NCBI RefSeq assembly: GCF_026898115.1
Contig: NZ_CP114036.1
Span: 248,001-312,000, forward strand
DNA length: 64,000 nucleotides
Direction of reading: 5' to 3'
Source of the DNA: Streptomyces sp. S465
GTDB taxonomy: Bacteria; Actinomycetota; Actinomycetes; Streptomycetales; Streptomycetaceae
The notes under the pieces are model-generated. The model made no database searches. It was not told the origin of the DNA and saw only the letters and a program-made list of their open reading frames with translations. The translations under genes and the position numbers were made by a program. Each line of letters starts with the position of its first letter. The first letter of the stretch is position 1. Below, one piece after another: positions 34,920 through 43,911 of the stretch.

Positions 34920-35654
34920 TCAGGCGTCCCGGCGGCGCAGCGTGCACCAGCCGGCCAGCAGCGCGGCCGCTGCCCACAGCGCCGTCACCGCGAGGCCCGG
35001 CCACGGGGCGAGACCTCCCGCCGGGTCCTGGTACAGGACTTGTTGTCCGGCGCGGTCCGGAAGGTAGCCGGCGGCGCCCCCGGCGACGTCTCCCACCACG
35101 AAGGACACGATCAAAATGAACGGGACGAGCAGGCTCAGCACCGCGACGGCGCTGCGCAGCAGGAAGGTGAGTCCCGCGGCGAACAGGGCCATCAGGGTCA
35201 GGTAGACGCCCGCGCCGAAGCAGGCCCGCAGCGCTCCCGGCTCGCCGAGGCCGATGGCGTACCGTCCCAGGAACGCCTGGCCCACGAAGAAGGTGGCGAA
35301 TGTGGTGGCGAGCCCGACGGTGAGGGCGGCGGTGGTCACGACCGTGGTTTTCGCCGCGTAGAACAGGCCCCGGTGCGGCACGGCCGACAGGGAGATCCGC
35401 AGGGCACCGCCCGCGTACTCGGAGGACACGGCCGTGGTCCCGAAGGCGATGGCGGCGATCTGTGCGAAGTTGATCGCGTAGAAGGCTCCGAAGACGGGAT
35501 CCCCGCCGTTGTCCGCCTCCGCTCGGCCCACGGTGGGGAAAACGAGCAGGGTGACGGCCAGCGTGGCGGCGAAGACCGCGATGAGCGATCCGAAGCTCGC
35601 CCGGACGGACCTGATCTTGATCCACTCGGAGTGGAGCACCGCGGTGACGGACAT
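34920..35654 (-). CDS. ABC transporter permease (ABC-2 type exporter)
   Basis: 244 aa with six membrane helices. Typical start of ABC-2 permeases paired with a single ATPase: LHSEWIKIRSVRASFGSLIA, and later AVSSEYAGGALRISLSAVPHR. Its ATG follows the ATPase stop by 1 bp, so both are translated together. With the ATPase it forms an exporter, probably for peptides, lipids or antibiotics, in the neighbourhood of a divergent two-component system. Confidence 0.85.
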   Translation of the reverse strand: MSVTAVLHSEWIKIRSVRASFGSLIAVFAATLAVTLLVFPTVGRAEADNGGDPVFGAFYAINFAQIAAIAFGTTAVSSEYAGGALRISLSAVPHRGLFYAAKTTVVTTAALTVGLATTFATFFVGQAFLGRYAIGLGEPGALRACFGAGVYLTLMALFAAGLTFLLRSAVAVLSLLVPFILIVSFVVGDVAGGAAGYLPDRAGQQVLYQDPAGGLAPWPGLAVTALWAAAALLAGWCTLRRRDA

Positions 35655-35655
35655 G

Positions 35656-36597
35656 TCAGACCTCCTGCGGTGTGGCCGGGGACGTGTGAGGCGCGGCGGC
35701 GAATTCCGTCTCGTCCGTGGTGAGAGCGAGATAGGCCTGCTCCAGGGAGGCGCGCAGCTCGACGAGTTCGAGGACGGGGATGCCCTCACGGGCGGCGATG
35801 GCCCCGACCTGTTCGGCTCTGGCGCCCTCCACGACCCATCCGCCGTCGTCGTCCGCCACGACCGGGTATCCCTCGGTGATCAGCGTGGCGCGCAGCCGGG
35901 CGGGGTCGCCGGCGCGTACGCGGACGCGTGCCTGGCTGTGCTGTTCGATGAAGTCCCGCATGGGGGTGTCGGCGAGGAGTCGGCCCCGGCCGAGGACGAC
36001 GAGGTGGTCGGCGAAGGTGGCGGTCTCGTTCATCAAGTGGCTGGAGACCAGGACCGTGCGGCCTTCGCGGGCGAGCCGGCGCAGCAACTGGCGCATCCAG
36101 ACGATCCCTTCCGGGTCGAGGCCGTTGGTGGGCTCGTCCAGCATGAGGACGGGCGGATCTCCGAGGAGCGCGGCGGCGATGCCGAGGCGCTGGCGCATGC
36201 CGAGCGAGAAGGTCCTGATGCGGCGGCCCGCGACAGTGGCGAGCCCGGTGTCCTGGAGGACCTCGTCGATGCGGCGGGCCGGGATGCGGTTGCTGACGGC
36301 GAGGAAGCGCAGATGGTCGCGTGCGGTACGGGAACCGTTCGCCGCCTGCGCGTCCAGCAGGGCACCGACCGTGCGCAGCGGCTCGTGCACCATGGCGTAC
36401 GGGCGGCCGCCGACCACGGCGGTGCCGGAGGTGGGGCGGTCCAGGCCGAGGACGAGGCGCATGGTGGTGGACTTGCCGGCGCCGTTGGGGCCGAGGAACC
36501 CGGTGACCCGGCCCGGTTCGATACGGCACGTCAGCTGGTCAACAGCCCGGGTGCGGCCGTACTCCTTGGTGAGGTCCTCGATGTCGATGCGGCTCAT
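35656..36597 (-). CDS. ABC transporter ATP-binding protein
   Basis: 313 aa. Walker A GPNGAGKST (about residue 35), signature FSLGMRQRLG, Walker B VLMLDEPTNGLD, and H-loop SSHLM. A C-terminal accessory domain of about 90 residues is typical of drug/bacitracin-type exporters. First gene of a two-gene transporter operon; divergent from the histidine kinase, with three 22-bp repeats between. Confidence 0.9.
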   Translation of the reverse strand: MSRIDIEDLTKEYGRTRAVDQLTCRIEPGRVTGFLGPNGAGKSTTMRLVLGLDRPTSGTAVVGGRPYAMVHEPLRTVGALLDAQAANGSRTARDHLRFLAVSNRIPARRIDEVLQDTGLATVAGRRIRTFSLGMRQRLGIAAALLGDPPVLMLDEPTNGLDPEGIVWMRQLLRRLAREGRTVLVSSHLMNETATFADHLVVLGRGRLLADTPMRDFIEQHSQARVRVRAGDPARLRATLITEGYPVVADDDGGWVVEGARAEQVGAIAAREGIPVLELVELRASLEQAYLALTTDETEFAAAPHTSPATPQEV

Positions 36598-36631
36598 GGC
36601 TTCAGCGTCATCGTGCGCGCGTGAGCGGACA

Positions 36632-36697
36632 TCCCCCGCCGGAGGCAACCGTCTCCCCCGCCGGGGGCACCCTTCTCCCCCGCGCGGGGGAGACACC
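36632..36697. repeat. Three 22-bp tandem repeats between ABC exporter and kinase genes
   Basis: Units begin at 36632, 36654 and 36676, each starting TCCCCCGCC/G-GGRGG. The third contains the 18-bp perfect palindrome at 36675-36692 (CTCCCCCGC/GCGGGGGAG). A 22-bp period puts the units on one face of the helix, fitting cooperative binding of a dimeric response regulator. Confidence 0.75.
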
Positions 36698-36726
36698 AGC
36701 ACCGTCCGCTCTGCCAGCATGACGGC

Positions 36727-37941
36727 ATGGTGCGCCTCCTTCTGCCGCTGACCCATGCGCTCACCTACACCCGCTGGCTTCACCTGCTGGTGGGAGCGAT
36801 CGTGCCGTTCGTCTGCGCCATGGTCTATCCGGGGCTGAGCAGTCCGTCGCCGGGTGACTGGGTGCTGATCGCGGTCCTCCCGGTCCCCTTGGTCCTGGCC
36901 GTCGCCATGGTGCCCTCGGCTCGCCGCGCGGAGGGGCTGCAAGCGCGACTGATGCTGTTCCCCGGTCCGCTCGCACGCGTGAGGAGCGACGAGGAGCCGG
37001 GTGTCTCCGCCGCTCCGTCCGCTTCGTGGTCCGACCGGGCCAGAACCGCTGTCTGGATGGTGCTGCGGCTGGAAACGGGGCTCGTCACCGCGCTGGTGAC
37101 GGGGCAGTTGATGGCCCTGTCGCTGTCGCTGGCCGGGGCGGCCGCCGGGGATCCGGGTTTCGCCGACCCGCTCATGCGCGTTTCCGGTGGCAGCTGGGGG
37201 TACGTCCTGCTGGCACCGGTGCCCGTGCTGGCGCTGGTCGCGGTGGCCGCCGGGGCAGGCGCGCTCATGGCTCAGGCTGCCCGGCGGCTGCTCGGACCGT
37301 CGCTCAAGGAGCGTCTGTCGGCGTTGGAGGAGCGCACCGAACGGCTGCTGGAAGGCAACCGCATCGCACGGGAGTTGCACGACACCCTCGGCCATGCGCT
37401 GACCCTCGCCGTGGTGCAGGCGGGTGCCGCCCGCGCGGCAGCCGACCCGGAGTTCACCGACCGGGCGCTGGAGACCATCGAGGAGACGGGCCGGGCCGCG
37501 CTGGAGGACCTGGAACGCGTTCTGGCCGGGCTGCGCGAGACGGGGCGGCCCCTGGGCAGCCGCCCCGCTCTCGACGAGGCGGGCCGGTTGCTGGAGTCCG
37601 CGCGGTCCTCGGGTGCGCGGGTCGACGCCGAGGTGACGGGACCGTTGGAGAAGCTGCCGGGGCCCGTGTCCCGTGAGGCCTACCGGATGCTCCAGGAGGC
37701 CCTCACCAATGTGCTGCGGCACGCGGGCCCCGTCCGGGTCGGCGTCCGTATCGCCGTGGAGGAGGCGTGGCTACGGCTCGAGGTGCGCAACCCGCTGGCC
37801 GAGGCGGCATCGGCGGCTGGCGTGGGCGGTGGCAGCGGGCTGCGCGGAATCCGCGAGCGCGCCACGCTGCTCGGAGGCGAGGCCCGAGCGGGACAGGACG
37901 GCAGCGAGTGGCTGCTGCACGTCGACCTGCCGCTGCGGTGA
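36727..37941 (+). CDS. Two-component sensor histidine kinase (NarX/HisKA_3 type)
   Basis: 404 aa. Four to six N-terminal membrane helices (residues 10-185), then a short coiled segment, the HisKA_3 dimerisation box with phospho-His in RIARELHDTLGHA (about 212-224), and a compact HATPase with GSGLRGIRERA. It is followed 14 bp later by its response regulator. Divergent from the ABC exporter, the classic arrangement for a system sensing envelope-active antibiotics. Confidence 0.88.
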   Translation: MVRLLLPLTHALTYTRWLHLLVGAIVPFVCAMVYPGLSSPSPGDWVLIAVLPVPLVLAVAMVPSARRAEGLQARLMLFPGPLARVRSDEEPGVSAAPSASWSDRARTAVWMVLRLETGLVTALVTGQLMALSLSLAGAAAGDPGFADPLMRVSGGSWGYVLLAPVPVLALVAVAAGAGALMAQAARRLLGPSLKERLSALEERTERLLEGNRIARELHDTLGHALTLAVVQAGAARAAADPEFTDRALETIEETGRAALEDLERVLAGLRETGRPLGSRPALDEAGRLLESARSSGARVDAEVTGPLEKLPGPVSREAYRMLQEALTNVLRHAGPVRVGVRIAVEEAWLRLEVRNPLAEAASAAGVGGGSGLRGIRERATLLGGEARAGQDGSEWLLHVDLPLR

Positions 37942-37955
37942 CCTAGGCTGACCGT

Positions 37956-38690
37956 ATGCCGCTCACCATTCTCCTGGTCGACGACGAGCCGCTGGTCCGG
38001 GCCGGCCTGCGGGCAGTGCTGGAGGCGCAACCGGACATCGAGGTGGTGGGCGAGGCGGCCGACGGGGCCGCCGTGATCCCCCTGGTGCGGCAACTGCGCC
38101 CCGATGTCGTGGCCATGGACGTGCGGATGCCGCTGATGGACGGCATCGAGGCCACCCGGGCAGTGCTGCGCACCGTGCCCGACCCGCCGAAGATCGTGGT
38201 GGTGACGACCTTCGAGAACGACGAGTACGTGTACGGGGCGCTGCGCGCGGGAGCCGACGGCTTCCTGCTCAAGCGGGCACGGCCGGCGGAGATCGTGCAT
38301 GCCGTGCGGCTGGTGGCCGAGGGCGACTCCCTGTTGTTCCCGGCGGCGGTACGGCGGTTGGCCGCCTTCCACGGCCAGGCTCCCGGCAACGCCGCGGCCC
38401 GGAGGGCCATGGAGCGTGCCGCGCTGACCGAACGGGAGGAGGGGGTGCTGCGTCTCATGGCGCGCGGCCTGTCGAACGCGGAGATCGCCGCGTGCCTGAC
38501 GGTGGGGACCGAGACCGTCAAATCCCATGTGAGTTCCGTGCTGGCGAAACTTGGCGCACGGGACCGCACACAAGCGGTCATCGCGGCGTACGAGTCCGGC
38601 TTCGTCTCCCTGTCCGAGGACCAGGCGGTGCCCGACGACCGCACCGTGCGTGGCCTTGACCCTCGTGGCGGCCGCCGGCCGATGTCCTGA
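37956..38690 (+). CDS. NarL/LuxR-type response regulator
   Basis: 244 aa. Receiver domain with acidic pair DDE at 9-11, phospho-acceptor D55 (AMDVRMPLMDG), T in VVTTFEND and K in LLKRAR. The C-terminal LuxR HTH (about 150-215) reads LTEREEGVLRLMARGLSNAE and TVKSHVSSVLAKLGARDR. It pairs with the kinase upstream. Its likely target is the repeat array before the divergent ABC operon. Confidence 0.92.
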   Translation: MPLTILLVDDEPLVRAGLRAVLEAQPDIEVVGEAADGAAVIPLVRQLRPDVVAMDVRMPLMDGIEATRAVLRTVPDPPKIVVVTTFENDEYVYGALRAGADGFLLKRARPAEIVHAVRLVAEGDSLLFPAAVRRLAAFHGQAPGNAAARRAMERAALTEREEGVLRLMARGLSNAEIAACLTVGTETVKSHVSSVLAKLGARDRTQAVIAAYESGFVSLSEDQAVPDDRTVRGLDPRGGRRPMS

Positions 38691-38747
38691 CGAGGCCGAT
38701 CAGACTGTTCAACGGCTATCCGGGGCACGCCGGCGAATCGACGGGGC

Positions 38748-39260
38748 ATGAGGCGCCCGTATCTGGCGATCCACAGCTACCTGGGGCTGGTGTGCAGCGT
38801 CGTGGTCGGCCTGTTGGGCGTCGGCGCCATTCTGGCCGCGGTGCTGGCCGTGCGGCTCTTCCAGGGCTATCTCGACGTGCAGGGCATCTACTCGCTGATG
38901 GCGCTGGACGCCCGGCTGGCGCGCGAGTGCTTCGGGCCTTCCGAGAGGGAATTGCTGCGGCAGCGCATCGACGAACTGGCCACCAGCCGGGCCGCGGTCG
39001 TCCAGGCGGTCGACGCCGAGCGCCGCCGCATCGAGCGCGATCTCCATGACGGCAACCAGCAGCGCCTGGTGGCGCTCGCCATGCTGCTCGGCCGGGCGCG
39101 CCGCAGCCGCAGCCCCGAGCAGGTCGACGCGTTGCTGCGGCAGGCGCACCAGGAATCCCAAGAGGTCATCACCGAACTACGCGAGGCGACCTGGCGGGTC
39201 TATCCCTCGGCGCTGGACAGTCTGGGGCTGGAGGAGGCGCGGCCCGCTGTCCGGGACCGG
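38748..39260 (+). pseudogene. Truncated second sensor histidine kinase (no ATPase domain)
   Basis: The first 170 residues contain an N-terminal membrane helix pair (LVCSVVVGLLGVGAILAAVL), a coiled linker and the HisKA_3 box RRRIERDLHDGNQQRLVALA. Similarity stops after SALDSLGLEEA near 39240. The HATPase domain is absent, and the frame runs on into antisense alpha/beta-hydrolase DNA until a stop at 39351-39353. Without the ATPase domain it cannot autophosphorylate. Confidence 0.75.
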
Positions 39261-39261
39261 G

Positions 39262-39700
39262 TCCGGCCGACAGCTCGAACTGGTCGAGCCAGTCGGCCAT
39301 CGCCGCGTCGTCGTCGAGGGTGCGCGGGGACAGCGACTTCAGGGCGCGCATGACGGCCGCGTACCGGACCGGGAGGCCCACCCCGGCGTCGTACAGGTCG
39401 ATCTCGGCGCGGGTGATCGCGGCCCGCAGCGCGTCGGTACGGCCCCGGGTGGCCATCAGGACCGCCTGGCGCACCAGATCGGGCCGGGACAGGGCCAGTT
39501 CCTGGGCGACGAAGGCGCCCAGGGACGTGCCGACGATCCGGCAGGGGCCGACCCCGAGGTGCTCGATGAGCCCCGCCGCGTCATCGACCATGTCCTGGAG
39601 GGCGAAGCCTCCGGGGCACTCGGACGTCGGCGGTATGCCCCGGTTGTCGAAGGTGATCACCGGAAGCCGACGGCGGTGAGCGCGGGCCACCTGGTGTCCC
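39262..39700 (-). pseudogene. Alpha/beta-hydrolase fragment
   Basis: On the minus strand, VITFDNRGIPPTSE, the nucleophile elbow VGTSLGAFVAQELAL and VLMATRGRTDALRA mark the middle of an alpha/beta hydrolase (39270-39665). The strand before it (WPALTAVGFR) is in another frame, and the C-terminal His region is missing where the sequence meets the truncated kinase at about 39262. Confidence 0.7.
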
Positions 39701-39817
39701 CGGACGTACGCCCCCGCCCTACCGGCAAAGGCGCGGCCCGCCCTTTCGGGTGCGACGCGTCAAAGGCGTCCCGGCGGGGCGGGCCACTGGGTGGTCCGGG
39801 CGGCGCGGCGGCGCGGT

Positions 39818-40042
39818 TCAGGCCGCGCCGGCCTCTTCCATGGCCTTGATCAGGCTCTTGGGACGCATATCGGTCCAGTGGGTGTTGACGTATTCGAGCG
39901 CCGCGTCGCGCGTCGCGTCGGTGAGGACGGCGCGCCATCCGTCCGGAACCTCGACGAAGGCCGGCCACAAGGAGTGCTGCCCCTCGTCATTGACGAGCAC
40001 GTGATAGGTGCCCTCGGGGTCCTCGAAGGGGTTGGTGCTCAT
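39818..40042 (-). CDS. MbtH-like NRPS accessory protein
   Basis: 74 aa, full length for the family. [33 protein letters not shown] and WTDMRPKSL match the MbtH signature (two structural Trp plus the NxEGQxSLWP and WTDMRP motifs). MbtH proteins bind and activate adenylation domains of nonribosomal peptide synthetases. It lies 57 bp downstream of an NRPS thioesterase remnant. No complete NRPS is in the window, so it may be orphaned or serve a synthetase elsewhere. Confidence 0.92.
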   Translation of the reverse strand: MSTNPFEDPEGTYHVLVNDEGQHSLWPAFVEVPDGWRAVLTDATRDAALEYVNTHWTDMRPKSLIKAMEEAGAA

Positions 40043-40099
40043 GCGAATAGCTCCTTCTCGAAGGTTTTCTGCTCTGCCGTTCTGTGTCTGTTTCGCCGC

Positions 40100-40688
40100 T
40101 TACAGCCGGTCCGCGATAAAACGGCTGATGCGGGCCGCGTGACGGGCGTCGGTCATCAGATCCGCGTGGTTCGAGTCTATGGGGCAGATCTCGATCGACC
40201 CGCCCACCAGGGGTTGCCACACGTTGACATTCAGGAGGGTTTCCCGGTTGGCCTCCGGCTTCCGTTCGGCGGAGACGAAGAGCGTGTCTCCGTCGAGGAA
40301 CTCCGGCGTAAAACGCCGCATGATCCCGATATTGTTCACATAGACGTCCTTGAGGGACAGCAGTGAGCTCCGCCATGTCGACGGTGAACCCCATGGCCTG
40401 GAGGTTGTTCGCGACGACCTCGTGCACCACCGGCTCGGAGTGGTCGCTGTGTTCCCCCGGCGGACAGGAGTCGAGCACGGCCGGCAACCCGACCTCCTCG
40501 CCCCCCGCGCGCAACCGGACGGCCAGGGCATGCGCGGTCAGTCCGCCGAAGGACCAGCCGGCGAGCCGGTAGGGGCCGTGCGGCTGCACGGAGCGGATCC
40601 GGGCGAGATAGTCCTCGGTCATCTCGGCCATGGATTCCGGGAGCCGCCCGGTGCCGTCCAGGCCGCGGGCCTGGAGATCGACGCCGCC
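40100..40688 (-). pseudogene. NRPS terminal thioesterase-domain remnant (frameshifted)
   Basis: VDLQARGLDGTGRLPESMAE, the nucleophile motif YRLAGWSFGGLTAHALA and AVLDSCPPGEH belong to a type I NRPS thioesterase. After a frameshift near 40360 it continues as VYVNNIGIMRRFTPEFLDGD, and IEICPIDSNHADLMTD with the catalytic His region, to a stop at 40100. All upstream NRPS modules are gone; the 5' side is fused to a plus-strand aminotransferase remnant. Gene order thioesterase then mbtH is typical of NRPS cluster ends. Confidence 0.75.
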
Positions 40689-41352
40689 CTCGCGGCGGGT
40701 GCCGGAAGCGTCCTGCTCTGCCACCCGGCCAATCCCGTGGGCCGGATCTACCGGCCGGAGGAGCTACGGCAGCTCGCGGGCCTCGTCACCCGCCACGGCG
40801 CCCGGGTGATCAGCGACGAGATCCACGCGCCGCTGCGCTACCAGGAGGACTTCACCCCCTACGCGTCGGTCGGCGACGAGGCCCGCGAGCACGCCGTGAG
40901 CCTATTCAGCGCCACCAAGGCGTGGAACATCCCCGGTTTGCGCTGCGGGTTCATCGCCCTCCCCAACGCGGCCGACCAAGCGCTGTGGGCGGTCCTTCCG
41001 GCGGCCTGGCTCGACCAGGCGGTGGGCTGCCTCGCGGCCAACCGTGCGCTGCTGGGACGGCTCCTCGCCGATGCCGGGCTCCCGGATGTCTACACCCCGC
41101 CCGAGGCAACCTACCTCGCCTGGCTCGACCTGCGTGGACTGGGGCTGCCCCGACCCGTCGGTCCGGCTGCTCGAACACGGCGGCGTGGCCACCACCGCCG
41201 GACCCGATCACGGGCAGGCCGGCACCGGCTTCGTCCGGCTCAACTTCGCCACCCAGCCGGATGTCCTCGAAGAGGCCGTCACACCCATCACCAAGGCGGT
41301 GGCGGGCCTGCCGCGCGCCGTCCTCGCCGAGGATCAGCCTCGCAGGCCGTAG
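40672..41352 (+). pseudogene. MalY/PatB-type aminotransferase (cystathionine beta-lyase) remnant
   Basis: VLLCHPANPVGRIYRPEEL, ISDEIHAPLRY and the PLP-lysine motif LFSATKAWNIPGLRCGF identify a class I/II PLP enzyme of the MalY/PatB group. The N-terminal 150 or so residues are missing at the junction with the thioesterase remnant. A frameshift near 41145 moves the C-terminus (SVRLLEHGGVATTAG, FVRLNFATQPDVLEEAV) to another frame ending at 41352. It overlaps the convergent GNAT stop by 19 bp. Confidence 0.75.
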
Positions 41353-42134
41353 AAGTGGATCGGTGAGTTCGGCCTGAAGCCGATGCGCGGGTACACGGGG
41401 GTCCCGGCGGCGGTCGCGTGCAAGGTGGCGCGGGTCAGTCCGGTGGCCCGGAAGCCCTCGTACAGTGCCTTGCGCGTGACCGCCTCACCGTAGCCCCTGC
41501 GCTGCCACTGTGGGTCCGTGGCGACCAGCAGGACGAAGAGGCGGCCTTCCGCTTCGACGGTGGCGGCGCACGCCACCGGCGTGTCGCCCCGCATGCCGAG
41601 GCAGGCGTACACCTCGTTCTTCCAGAGTGTGGATCCGACGAGTCCGTCGCGGCCCTCCGCCAAGGGGAACCCGTAGCCGCGCGAGTTGAGGTCGGCGTAG
41701 GCGCGCACCTGCTCGTCAGTGGTCACGCGCACGAACGTCAGATCGGGGTGGACCGGTTCGGGGACCGGGAGCAAGTCACCGGCCATGCCCGTACCGGAGA
41801 AGGCGTGCTGAAGGCCCGCCCGCTCGGCCGCCGTCCGCAAGGTGGAGCGAGCCTCGTCGTCGAGAAGGTCTTCGAAGAGCCACAGAAAGCCCGGGTGCTT
41901 CTTCGAGCGCATGATGTCCGCTGCCCGGCTCAGACGCCGCCCGAGGAGCTCTGCGTCCGCGCCCACATCGGTCAAGGTGACGCAGTTCCAGAAAGCGAAC
42001 CGGCAGTCGGCCCAGCGGACGGCGATACCCGGAAGGTCACGCACATCCGCACCTGGATCGCGGTCGAGCACCATGGCACGCCAGACCACGGCGAGTTGCT
42101 CCATCGACTCGACGGACTCCGCGAGATCGGTCAT
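41334..42134 (-). CDS. GNAT-family N-acetyltransferase
   Basis: 266 aa from ATG 42132-42134. The C-terminal half is a GNAT domain: acetyl-CoA loop VATDPQWQRRGYGEAV, then LHATAAGTPVYPRIGF. The N-terminal half (about 1-120) is another alpha/beta region seen in two-part GNAT proteins. It lies 70 bp downstream of the P450 gene on the same strand, so the two may be co-transcribed. Substrate unknown. Confidence 0.82.
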   Translation of the reverse strand: MTDLAESVESMEQLAVVWRAMVLDRDPGADVRDLPGIAVRWADCRFAFWNCVTLTDVGADAELLGRRLSRAADIMRSKKHPGFLWLFEDLLDDEARSTLRTAAERAGLQHAFSGTGMAGDLLPVPEPVHPDLTFVRVTTDEQVRAYADLNSRGYGFPLAEGRDGLVGSTLWKNEVYACLGMRGDTPVACAATVEAEGRLFVLLVATDPQWQRRGYGEAVTRKALYEGFRATGLTRATLHATAAGTPVYPRIGFRPNSPIHFYGLRG

Positions 42135-42204
42135 CGTCACCCCACAGCTCGTTGAGGAACCCACCCCGTGCTCACGCAGTATCCCGCTTGGGCGGCCCGT
42201 ACGG

Positions 42205-43491
42205 TCAGACGTCCGCCGAGTACCACGAACCGTCCTCATCGGGCGTTCTGGGAGCGGGGGTGAACTCGACCGGCAAGGCGGTCAGCCCCCGCATCCAGGG
42301 TGAGGGCCGCCAGACGAGGTCCTGCTCGGGCACGGCGAGGTCGACGTCGGGGAGCCGGTCCAGGAGGGCCTCGACACCGGCCCTCGCGATGGTCTCGGCG
42401 CTCTCGCGGCCCGTCATGGGGCAGCCGTGCACACCGTGGCCGAAGGAGAGGAAGGCGTTGTTCCCCTGGGTGGAGGCGGCCGGGTCGGGGCGTATCTGGG
42501 GGTCGGTGTGGGCGGCGGCGAAGCTGAGGACGAGCAGATCGCCGGCGCGGATCTGCTGCCCGCCGAGGACGGTGTCATGGGTGGGCCAGCGGCCCGCGAT
42601 GTTCTGGGACGGGGTGTCCTCCCACAGCGCCTCGTTCATCGCCCATCCGACGCTGTGGCGGCCGCCGGAGAGCAACAGGGCGAACCGCTCATCGGTGAGC
42701 ATCAGCCGGAGCGTGTTGCCGATCCACTCGGCCGTCGGCTGGTGGCCCGCCGAGAACATCACCATGAGGTCCTGGACGATCTCCTCCTCGGAACCCGTCG
42801 GGGAACAGGCGATGAGCCGCGAGGTGGCGTCCGCTCCGGGGTGTTCCCGCTTGGCCGCCACCAGTTCCCGGCAGGCGGCGTAGAACGCCGCCTGGGACCG
42901 AACGGCGCTCTCGCCCCCGTCCAACATGTCGTTGATGACGTGCGTGACCTCGCGGGCCTCGCGGTCGGAGAAGCCGAAGAAGTACGCGAGGACCAGCGCC
43001 GGAAGAAGCCTTGCGTACTCGGCGATCAGATCGCCGGAGCCCCGCTCGCAGAAGCCGTCGATCAGCGCGTCGGCGACGCGCTCGGACCGGTCGTGCAGGG
43101 CGAAGGGATCGATGCCGAACAGCGCTTCGTTGACGGCGTCGGCACGCTTGCGGTGGACCTCACCGACGGTGAAGAGGATGGATTCCTGCTTCTCGCCGAT
43201 CAGGGGCCGCAGCGGCCAGTCCTCGGGGATATGGCTCCACAGGCTCCACAGCGAGGAATCGCGGCTGAACAGCGCGGCGTCTCCGGTCACCTGGAGCAGC
43301 TCGCGGTAGCCGAGCACCAGCCACGCCGGCACACCGCCGTGGAGCAGCACGGGGGCCACCGACCCGTGTCGCTGCCGTAGCTCCTGGTAGACCTGGGCGG
43401 GTTCGGTCTGGAATCGCGGGCCGCCGAGCTCCACGGCGTCCACATGGCTGTCCGGGAGGCTCGGGAGGGGAAGCGGCTCGGGCTGGGTCAT
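42205..43491 (-). CDS. Cytochrome P450, CYP157-like (ExxW instead of ExxR)
   Basis: 428 aa. The heme-binding loop FLSFGHGVHGCPMTGRESAE keeps the axial Cys. The I-helix reads MVMFSAGHQPTAEW. In the K-helix the near-universal ExxR is replaced by NEALW (ExxW), followed by WPTHD. This is the hallmark of the Streptomyces CYP157 family, normally part of conservon operons (cvnABCD). No conservon gene is next to it here. Reaction unknown. The divergent neighbour is the isocitrate-lyase-type gene. Confidence 0.85.
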   Translation of the reverse strand: MTQPEPLPLPSLPDSHVDAVELGGPRFQTEPAQVYQELRQRHGSVAPVLLHGGVPAWLVLGYRELLQVTGDAALFSRDSSLWSLWSHIPEDWPLRPLIGEKQESILFTVGEVHRKRADAVNEALFGIDPFALHDRSERVADALIDGFCERGSGDLIAEYARLLPALVLAYFFGFSDREAREVTHVINDMLDGGESAVRSQAAFYAACRELVAAKREHPGADATSRLIACSPTGSEEEIVQDLMVMFSAGHQPTAEWIGNTLRLMLTDERFALLLSGGRHSVGWAMNEALWEDTPSQNIAGRWPTHDTVLGGQQIRAGDLLVLSFAAAHTDPQIRPDPAASTQGNNAFLSFGHGVHGCPMTGRESAETIARAGVEALLDRLPDVDLAVPEQDLVWRPSPWMRGLTALPVEFTPAPRTPDEDGSWYSADV

Positions 43492-43911
43492 CGTTCAGGT
43501 CCTCGGCATGCGCGGGAGACGGCGGCCGGTGGCGGAAGTCTTGATCATCCGACTGGCTGGCTCAATATAGACGCAGGTGGCGGCCTGTGGCACTACGTGG
43601 GTGAGCATCGGCGCATCGGATACGGACCCGCCCGCGACACGACGGCCAGTTCCCTGTGTGTACGCGCTTCAGCGTGCCGAACCAGGGTTGGGCGGTGGCC
43701 ATATTCGTATGGAGATGCCCAAGGGATGGTTGTGATACGGCAAAATTCTCTTTACTGTGCCGCCACAGCACTGGACAGCACAGACCGGGCGCCTCTCCCG
43801 ACGAGGGGCACCCGGCCTGTCTGGTGCGGAACATGCCGCGCGGCCACGGCTTTCGCAGGCAGACGGCCGCGACGGTGGAAAGCCCACACCACCAGTTCCC
43901 CGGAGGGTACC
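43492..43911. other. 420-bp non-coding divergent region
   Basis: Between the P450 start and the isocitrate-lyase-type GTG. It is lower in GC than its surroundings around 43560-43770. Apart from the promoter at 43730-43758 I see no gene, RNA or convincing repeat; short open frames here lack coding character. Confidence 0.5.
43730..43758 (+). promoter_or_regulatory. Promoter of the isocitrate-lyase-type gene
   Basis: -35 TTGTGA (43730-43735) and -10 TACTGT (43753-43758) with 17-bp spacing, in the AT-richest part of the region. It would give a leader of about 145 nt before GTG 43912. Confidence 0.5.

Noticed and set aside
39987..40724. Open frame through thioesterase and mbtH as one protein
   Set aside because: It is the thioesterase N-terminal frame continuing after the frameshift into out-of-frame sequence; the true C-terminal part and mbtH are in other frames.
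43562..43834. 90-codon minus-strand frame upstream of the P450
   Set aside because: Codon use and composition unlike neighbouring genes, no motif, and it covers the AT-rich promoter region.
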